Source: an uncultured Lachnospiraceae bacterium
GTDB lineage: Bacteria; Bacillota; Clostridia; Lachnospirales; Lachnospiraceae
Assembly: GCA_910588755.1 (NCBI GenBank)
Contig: CAJUQZ010000082.1
Location: 1 to 19,358, forward strand
Direction: 5' to 3'
Length of the DNA stretch: 19,358 nucleotides
In this document: positions 13,663-19,358 of the stretch, in pieces
Position numbering within the stretch: the first letter of the stretch is position 1
Layout of the letters: the number at the start of each line of letters is the position of its first letter
Notes under the pieces: generated by a model
The model's database searches: none
Seen by the model: the letters and a program-made list of their open reading frames with translations, nothing else
Told to the model about the DNA's origin: nothing
Position numbers and translations under genes: made by a program

Positions 13663-16600
13663 CTACTCCACCGCCACGCTACTGCTCACGCCATCCCTGC
13701 CGCGGCTCTTTGTCACAACGATCTTGCGCTCGATCTTCTCCTTGAGCTCGGAGACATGGGAGATCACGCCGACCAGGCGGTTGCCCTCCGTCAGCTGCAC
13801 CAGCGCCTTCATCGCCTGCCCGAGCGCCTCCTCGTCGAGCGAGCCAAACCCCTCGTCCACAAACATGGAATCCATCTGGATTCCCCCGGCATACGACTGA
13901 ATCTCATCCGACAGCCCCAGGGCAAGCGATAGCGACGCCTCAAAGGTCTCGCCGCCAGACAGTGTCTTTACACTGCGCTCAGTCGCATTGTAATGATCGA
14001 TCACGCACAGCTCCAACCCCGCCTTCTCCCGGCGGTTTTCACTGTCAACCTCGCGCTTAAGTTCATACTGGCCGCTGCTCATCGTCATCAGGCGCAGGTT
14101 TGCCCGCCGCAGTATACGGTCAAAATAAGTCATCTGGATATAGGTCTCAAGCTCCACTTTCTGCTTGCCACTCAACGTACCGTTTGCCGTGTCGGACAGT
14201 GCCTTCATCCAGATATATTTTTTCTCGACTTCCAGAATGTTCTCCTGCTTTGCCGTCACCTTTTCAAAAATACTACGATTGGTAGAAACAGCGTTTTTCC
14301 TCTGGTCACGCTTTTCGTTCTGCTCCTTTTTGTCCTGCTGCCACTTTTCCCGCCGCGCAAGTACTTCCTCCTCCTGCATCCAAGCCGCATCGCCTGCCGC
14401 GTCAATCTGCTTCTTCAAGGTTTCAACAGCCGCCGTCAGATGTCCCCTGCGGTTTTTGCATTCTTCATACTGTTCCTTTGCGGTCTGGAACGCCTTTTCA
14501 AGCATCTGTGCACGTTCGGTCAAGGACTGGATCTGCCGCTCGACCGCCTCCTTTGACTCTGCTCCTAGCTGTATCAGAAGCCTGTCGATCTCCTTTGCCT
14601 TAGCACCGCTCTCCGCAGTCTGCTTTGTCAGAAACACCTCGGCTTTTTGCATTTCACAAACAAGTGTTTTGATTCTTTGCTCCGTTTGGGGAAGTTTCTG
14701 TTCTAGCCGTTCTTTTGTTATTAGCCGCTCCTGGTTCTGCTCCAGCTTCCCTAACAGTATATTTAACTGTTCCTCGGACTGCTGTGCCGCACGCTTGGCC
14801 GCAGCGCGCAACACCTCAACAGCAGTGGAAATCTCTGTGGACTGCAGCGCTGTGCCGTCAGGCTGCGACTCTTGTGTACAAAGGCTCTCACAAAGCCGCT
14901 CTGCCTTCTCGCGGCACAGGCTTTTGATTCCTTCCAGCTCTTTCTCCAGCTGGGCGATCACTGCATGGCCGGCCGACAATGCCTCCTGCATCTGTCTGTG
15001 TTGCGCCTCGAGCTTTCTGCGCAATTCAATCGACTCTGTCAGTGCCTGTGTGCCTTTAACGAGCGCTCTCACATCACTTTTTATAACAGAAAGCACAGAC
15101 TGCAGCGACTGCTCCTCCACCTGTACCATATTAACGCCCTTTGCAGGCTCCTCGCCCAACTCTTTGATCTGTTCGATATGCCCTTGTACTTCCGCACACA
15201 GCCTGCACGCCTTCTCCAACTCGTTTGCGATCTGTCTCCTCAGTGTCTGATCCTGTCCGGTACATTCCGCCTGCTGCGTTACCTGTTCGCTGATACGCTC
15301 CTGCAATCGTTTCCTCTCCTCATCACAACGCTCCGCCTCAGCGCTTAGCTGTGTCTGTCTCTCTTTATCCGACACAGCCTGTTTCAGCTGTGCCCTGCAC
15401 TCCTCCAGCCTCGATTGCAGATATGCCTTCATTGCCTTTGTCTCGTCGCCTACAGGGTCTGGAAATTGCAGTTCTAAGAGCATCTGTGCCCACTGGCGGC
15501 GCTTCTCGTCCAGTTTGCCCTGCAATGCGGCAAAAGCCTCATTTTCCTGCTGCAGCTTTGCATTTAACACATCCCGTTTTGATTCTCCCTCCTGGAGCAG
15601 TTTGCCCAGCTCCTCTTTCCGGGACTGATCTTTTCGTGTATTTATTAGCGCTGCCGCAAGCTCCTTTTCCCTTTCTTTTAGCTCCCGCGCGCGCGCTGTA
15701 AGCTGTCCCTGCAATTTTAAAAGATTGACTTTGCTATTTTCATCTAGCGCAGCTGCTGTCTCACTCCCGCGGGCAGACTCAATATCGCTTTCCACGCCCA
15801 AAACACGTTGCGCCAGCTCCCAAACAGACTGCTTCTGCTCCGCAAGCCGTTCGTTCATATGCCCTGCCGTAACGCTGAGCCCTTCCACCTTCTTTTCCGC
15901 CTCAGTGAACAGCGCTTTTTTCTGTTCGACCTCCGCCTTCGCCGGCGCTGACGCGGGCATCTGTGCAAGATTTGGGTGGTGCGTGCTACCGCAGACCGGA
16001 CAGCATGCGCCTTCTTGCAAAGTGTGCGCAAGCATTCCGGCCTGCGCGTCTAAAAACCGTTGCTCAATATCCCTGTAATCCGCGCTGATCTGCTCTTTCT
16101 CAACCGATGCCTGCCGATAGGACTCCTGCACCGCGCGCAGATCATTCTCCTGTCTGTCCAAAAGTTTGATCTCATCTGACAGTCTCTTGCAGCCCTGCCT
16201 GTATTCTTCTAAAGCCTCCTGTTCCTGCTCAAGTTTCAACAGACGGGTATCAGCGTCCTTCACACGCTCCCACTCCTCGCGCAATAGCGCCTGCTGTTTC
16301 TGGTGTTCCTCCGCCTGCCCCTGCGCGTTCCGGCAGATCTCCCCGCGTTTTGCCGCCTCTAGTTGAAGTGCGTTCAGGCTATCCTGCTGCGCCTCGAATT
16401 CCGCAAGCTGTCCGATAGCCAAATCTGTCCTATGCTGCCATTGGATTTCCATTTCCCCCGCACTTTTCAGGCGCTCTAGCATCTCTCTGCGCTGTGTCTG
16501 CGCCTCGCCAAGCAATCGTTCCTCCTCGCGCAGCTGTTTGATGGTATCCGCAATCTGCTGTATCTGATTCCGGATTTTGTGCTGCTGTGTCTGCGCCTGC

Positions 16601-18039
16601 TGCAGGGTGCTTTCCTGCTCAAAAACTTTTTTCTGCAGCTCCTGTGTCGCGGCAAGCATCGCCTCCCTGTCTGCCAACTGCGCGATCTGTTCCGCAAGCC
16701 GCTCTGTCTGTTCCGCAAGCTTTGCTGCCTGTGCCTGCTCCCTTATGAGGCTCTGCTGCGTCTCCTGCTGACGTGTAAGCACCTGCTCCCAGCTGCTTTT
16801 GTGCTGGTGTAAGCTCTTGATCTGCTGCCGGAGCCTATCCCTGTCCGTCTCCAGGCGCGCCTTCTCCCCACCTGCGTCGGCCAACTCCTTCAATGCCTCC
16901 GAATCCGCTTTTAACAATGCCTCCGACACGCGCTGCTGCTCCTCCAGCTCCTGTTTATGTATGGTCTCCTGGTTGATTGTCCTTTGTATCGCAGCCAGCG
17001 CCTCCTGCTCCTGCTGCATTCTGTCAAACAGCGCAAGGTTTTCCCGCTGTTCCTTGATGACAAGCGCAAGCTGCCTGCACTCCGCCGCGTTCTGCTCCGC
17101 CTCGTGGTAATTCCCTGCCGCCTGCTCCAACTGCGGTGCAAGCTGCTCAAGCAATTCCTGGTTTTTGGACAGTTCTTCCTGCTGCTGCCGTATTTTATGG
17201 ATATTACCAATCAGCTGGTTCTCTTTTTCGATCTTCTCATCCAGCTCCCCAATTTTTCGCTCCAGTGCCTCCAACGCAGTCTCGTCCTCCGCGCAGAGTT
17301 GTTCTAGCACCTCGAGGCCCTCGCCAACCCTTCCGTCGAACTTTTCCCTGCAAAGCATGCGCATCTTCTCCGCGGCGGGCGTATCCTGCGCACACACGAT
17401 GCTTTCCATATACTGGCTGATACTCCGTTTCAGTTCGCTGTATTCCACCCACTGCGCCTTGACCGCGTCCTTGAGCCTGCCCTGCAGCGTCTGATAGAGC
17501 CCTGTCTTAAAAATCTGCCGGAAGATATTTCCCCGCTCCTCCGTGCCCGCCAGCAGCAGCTTCTGGAAATCGCCCTGTGCGATCATTGCGATCTGCGTAA
17601 ACTGCCTTCTGTCCAGGCCGACCAGCTCCGTCACCGCCTTTGTCACCTCTTTGGATTTCGTGACCGGCGGTCTGTCATCGGGATAAATCAGTTCCGCCTC
17701 CGCCTTCTGCGTCGTGTATCCCGTCCCCCTTCCCTTGGGGCGCTGGTACTCGGGATTGCGCTTTACGTGATAGCGCTTCCCACGATGTTCAAATGTAAAC
17801 AGGACAAATGTAGGCACTTCGTCCTTCGCATATTTGCTGCGGAACATATCGGCCCTGCGCACATCGCCGCTCGCCTCGCCGTACAGGGCAAACACGATCG
17901 CGTCAAAAATCGTTGTCTTTCCCGCGCCGGTATCCCCGGTAATCAGGTACAGCCCCTGTCCGCCCAGGCGCTCAAAATCAATCTCTGTATTTCCCGCATA
18001 CGGCCCGAAAGCACTTATGATCAGCTTTACCGGTTTCAT
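13663..18039 (-). CDS. sbcC: SbcC, ATPase subunit of the SbcCD nuclease (Rad50-like)
   Basis: Rad50-type SMC-like ATPase that, with SbcD, opens and cuts hairpins and blocked double-strand ends in DNA repair. The Walker A is GDTGAGKTT (35-43), the Q-loop AQGDFQKLL (154-162), then a coiled coil to the zinc hook CPVC (680-683). A returning coiled coil leads to the signature LSGGETFEASLSLALGLSD (from 1360) and the Walker B with FVDEGFGSLDEEAL (from 1393). All catalytic motifs are present. At 1458 residues it is longer than the roughly 1000-1200 usual for SbcC; the extra length is in the Gln/Glu-rich arms (about 480 residues each side or more). The ATG at 18039 follows GGGGGAAAGG. It lies 84 bp downstream of sbcD in the same direction, almost certainly one operon. 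Confidence 0.95.
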   Translation of the reverse strand: MKPVKLIISAFGPYAGNTEIDFERLGGQGLYLITGDTGAGKTTIFDAIVFALYGEASGDVRRADMFRSKYAKDEVPTFVLFTFEHRGKRYHVKRNPEYQRPKGRGTGYTTQKAEAELIYPDDRPPVTKSKEVTKAVTELVGLDRRQFTQIAMIAQGDFQKLLLAGTEERGNIFRQIFKTGLYQTLQGRLKDAVKAQWVEYSELKRSISQYMESIVCAQDTPAAEKMRMLCREKFDGRVGEGLEVLEQLCAEDETALEALERKIGELDEKIEKENQLIGNIHKIRQQQEELSKNQELLEQLAPQLEQAAGNYHEAEQNAAECRQLALVIKEQRENLALFDRMQQEQEALAAIQRTINQETIHKQELEEQQRVSEALLKADSEALKELADAGGEKARLETDRDRLRQQIKSLHQHKSSWEQVLTRQQETQQSLIREQAQAAKLAEQTERLAEQIAQLADREAMLAATQELQKKVFEQESTLQQAQTQQHKIRNQIQQIADTIKQLREEERLLGEAQTQRREMLERLKSAGEMEIQWQHRTDLAIGQLAEFEAQQDSLNALQLEAAKRGEICRNAQGQAEEHQKQQALLREEWERVKDADTRLLKLEQEQEALEEYRQGCKRLSDEIKLLDRQENDLRAVQESYRQASVEKEQISADYRDIEQRFLDAQAGMLAHTLQEGACCPVCGSTHHPNLAQMPASAPAKAEVEQKKALFTEAEKKVEGLSVTAGHMNERLAEQKQSVWELAQRVLGVESDIESARGSETAAALDENSKVNLLKLQGQLTARARELKEREKELAAALINTRKDQSRKEELGKLLQEGESKRDVLNAKLQQENEAFAALQGKLDEKRRQWAQMLLELQFPDPVGDETKAMKAYLQSRLEECRAQLKQAVSDKERQTQLSAEAERCDEERKRLQERISEQVTQQAECTGQDQTLRRQIANELEKACRLCAEVQGHIEQIKELGEEPAKGVNMVQVEEQSLQSVLSVIKSDVRALVKGTQALTESIELRRKLEAQHRQMQEALSAGHAVIAQLEKELEGIKSLCREKAERLCESLCTQESQPDGTALQSTEISTAVEVLRAAAKRAAQQSEEQLNILLGKLEQNQERLITKERLEQKLPQTEQRIKTLVCEMQKAEVFLTKQTAESGAKAKEIDRLLIQLGAESKEAVERQIQSLTERAQMLEKAFQTAKEQYEECKNRRGHLTAAVETLKKQIDAAGDAAWMQEEEVLARREKWQQDKKEQNEKRDQRKNAVSTNRSIFEKVTAKQENILEVEKKYIWMKALSDTANGTLSGKQKVELETYIQMTYFDRILRRANLRLMTMSSGQYELKREVDSENRREKAGLELCVIDHYNATERSVKTLSGGETFEASLSLALGLSDEIQSYAGGIQMDSMFVDEGFGSLDEEALGQAMKALVQLTEGNRLVGVISHVSELKEKIERKIVVTKSRGRDGVSSSVAVE

Positions 18040-18123
18040 CTATGCCTTTCCCCCTTTGTCTGTAAAACACCTTACCTGGTATTGTAATCTGTAATCATTG
18101 TACCACCGCTATATACTATGTAT

Positions 18124-19275
18124 TTATAATACTTTGCAATCTTCAATCAGTCGGGTGACAAACGCGGCCTGCTCATCACTCATCGGCTGATTGTTCTGCA
18201 GTTCATAAAACTCCGCAAACAATTCCAGCTCCGACTTCTGCTCAACCTCCTCGGCGCGCTCTATCAGGCGGCTCTGCTTCGTCCGGCTGTTGTCGTACTC
18301 AAGCCGCATCAGATTGGGATAAATGACGCGCAGCTTCTGTAATCCGTCCGGGATATCCTCCTCGTCGGTCAGCGTGATCTGCACATAATCCTCCGTATCC
18401 GTATCCCTGTAAAAGTCGCGCGCTGTCACTTCCAGATATGTGCCGCGGATCTTGCGCATGTCATGAAGCGGCGCCAGCGGCACCGTGGAGATCCCCACCT
18501 GCCCCTTCTCACCAAGCTCCACCACCGTGACGGACTTCTCCTGCTCCGCCTCGGAAAAAGAGTATTTTAACGGCGTTCCGCAGTAGCGCACCGTCTCCCG
18601 TTTCAGGTACTGCGGGCTGTGAATGTGTCCTAATGCCACATAGTCAAACACGTCAAAAACATCCGCATCGACGTTGTCCAGGCCGCCGACGGACACCTCC
18701 TCGGAATCGCACCGCCCGGCGCCCGTCACGAACTGATGTGCGATCAGGATATTGCGCTTCGTGCAGTCCACGCCCATGCGCTCCACAGCCAGGCGCACCG
18801 CATCCTGATAGCTCTCCGGCAGTGTTTTCCCGTCTATGTCCGGTGCGTCCTCGAGGGCGTGGCGCACTACCGCGGGCTTGATAAAAGGCAGCAGATACAG
18901 GCACAGCTCCCCATAGGAATCCTGCGCTGTATACACCGCTGTGTCCCCGCGATAGACAGGCGATACAAATACGCCCCTGCCGCGCATAAGCTGTGCGCCA
19001 AACGCAATCCGCTCCGCAGAGTCATGATTGCCGCTGACCGCATAAACCTGTTTGCCACGGTCCGCAAGCGCTGTCAGGAACCAGTCAAACACCTGCACCG
19101 CCTCCGCGGACGGCACCGGCTTGTCATAGATATCCCCCGCAATCATCACGCCGTCCGCCTTACAGTCGTCCGCAATTGCAAGGATCTGGCGCAAAATGTA
19201 CTTTTGATCCTCGAGCATCGAAAATTCATTCACCCGTTTTCCGATGTGAAGATCGGATATATGTAATAGTTTCAT
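18124..19275 (-). CDS. sbcD: SbcD, nuclease subunit of the SbcCD complex (Mre11-like)
   Basis: Metallophosphoesterase nuclease of 383 residues, Mre11 family, the partner of the adjacent SbcC. The di-metal site is complete: SDLHIG with Asp8/His10, AGDIYD with Asp48, SGNHD with Asn83/His84, His180 in LIAHQFVTG, and ALGHIHSPQ with His217/His219. The last 120 residues form the expected capping/SbcC-binding region. The ATG at 19275 is preceded by a G-rich site (GGGGGG). It is the first gene of the sbcDC pair, whose product is a Mn2+-dependent double-strand exonuclease and single-strand endonuclease in the cytoplasm. Confidence 0.95.
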   Translation of the reverse strand: MKLLHISDLHIGKRVNEFSMLEDQKYILRQILAIADDCKADGVMIAGDIYDKPVPSAEAVQVFDWFLTALADRGKQVYAVSGNHDSAERIAFGAQLMRGRGVFVSPVYRGDTAVYTAQDSYGELCLYLLPFIKPAVVRHALEDAPDIDGKTLPESYQDAVRLAVERMGVDCTKRNILIAHQFVTGAGRCDSEEVSVGGLDNVDADVFDVFDYVALGHIHSPQYLKRETVRYCGTPLKYSFSEAEQEKSVTVVELGEKGQVGISTVPLAPLHDMRKIRGTYLEVTARDFYRDTDTEDYVQITLTDEEDIPDGLQKLRVIYPNLMRLEYDNSRTKQSRLIERAEEVEQKSELELFAEFYELQNNQPMSDEQAAFVTRLIEDCKVL

Positions 19276-19298
19276 GTAACCCCCCGCTCTCCATTCTC

Positions 19299-19358
19299 CT
19301 ACCCTAGTGCTCTATCCGGCCAGAAATTAAACTTGTGAACCACCTGCTTTGCACCATT
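19299..19358 (-). CDS. Possible C-terminal end of a gene upstream of sbcD (cut by window edge)
   Basis: One minus-strand frame is open from the window edge to a TAG at 19299-19301 and reads GAKQVVHKFNFWPDRALG, 23 bp before the sbcD start. The composition is protein-like, but 19 open codons are little evidence and another frame is open almost as far (to a TAG at 19304-19306). No family assigned. Confidence 0.25.
   Translation of the reverse strand, partial: NGAKQVVHKFNFWPDRALG

Noticed and set aside
14165..15250. Long plus-strand open frame (361 codons) inside sbcC
   Set aside because: It is antisense to a certain gene with intact motifs. Its product is a Ser/Cys/Leu-rich mirror of the Gln/Glu-rich coiled coil, and there is no convincing start site.

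Overview
The window looks like chromosomal DNA of a Gram-positive gut-type clostridium, most likely Lachnospiraceae. This is inferred from strong AGGAGG-type ribosome binding sites, a secreted BspA-type leucine-rich-repeat protein, an ECF sigma factor paired with a DUF4179-type anti-sigma factor, two MATE pumps and mid-range GC. No rRNA, tRNA, CRISPR array, phage gene or transposase was seen. Almost all genes lie on the minus strand; the one exception is a broken plus-strand gene near 10 kb.

Right to left, in transcription order: a possible gene end at the right edge, then sbcD and sbcC, encoding the SbcCD DNA-end-processing nuclease, whose SbcC has very long coiled-coil arms. Next is a 899-residue secreted protein with a CHAP/NlpC-like cysteine amidase domain, leucine-rich repeats and long low-complexity linkers. 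Between 9.7 and 10.8 kb lies a repeat-rich island holding a 92-bp inverted-repeat element, a frame-broken plus-strand gene, a 13-bp perfect hairpin and a two-copy 30-bp repeat. Left of it is an overlapping ECF sigma/anti-sigma pair.

A strong promoter sits on the anti-sigma stop codon and drives about 400 nt of DNA with a 31-codon ORF and competing inverted repeats. This leads into an MFS exporter and resembles a regulated leader. Then come an AT-rich Phd/YefM-PIN toxin-antitoxin pair with its own promoter and operator-like palindrome, and the block argC - RsmF-like rRNA methyltransferase - MATE - MATE, which starts from a well-formed promoter overlapping the toxin stop codon.

Most genes are ordinary. 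The parts most worth a second look are the putative leader at 7632-8062, the repeat island at 9811-10737, and the CHAP-LRR secreted protein.
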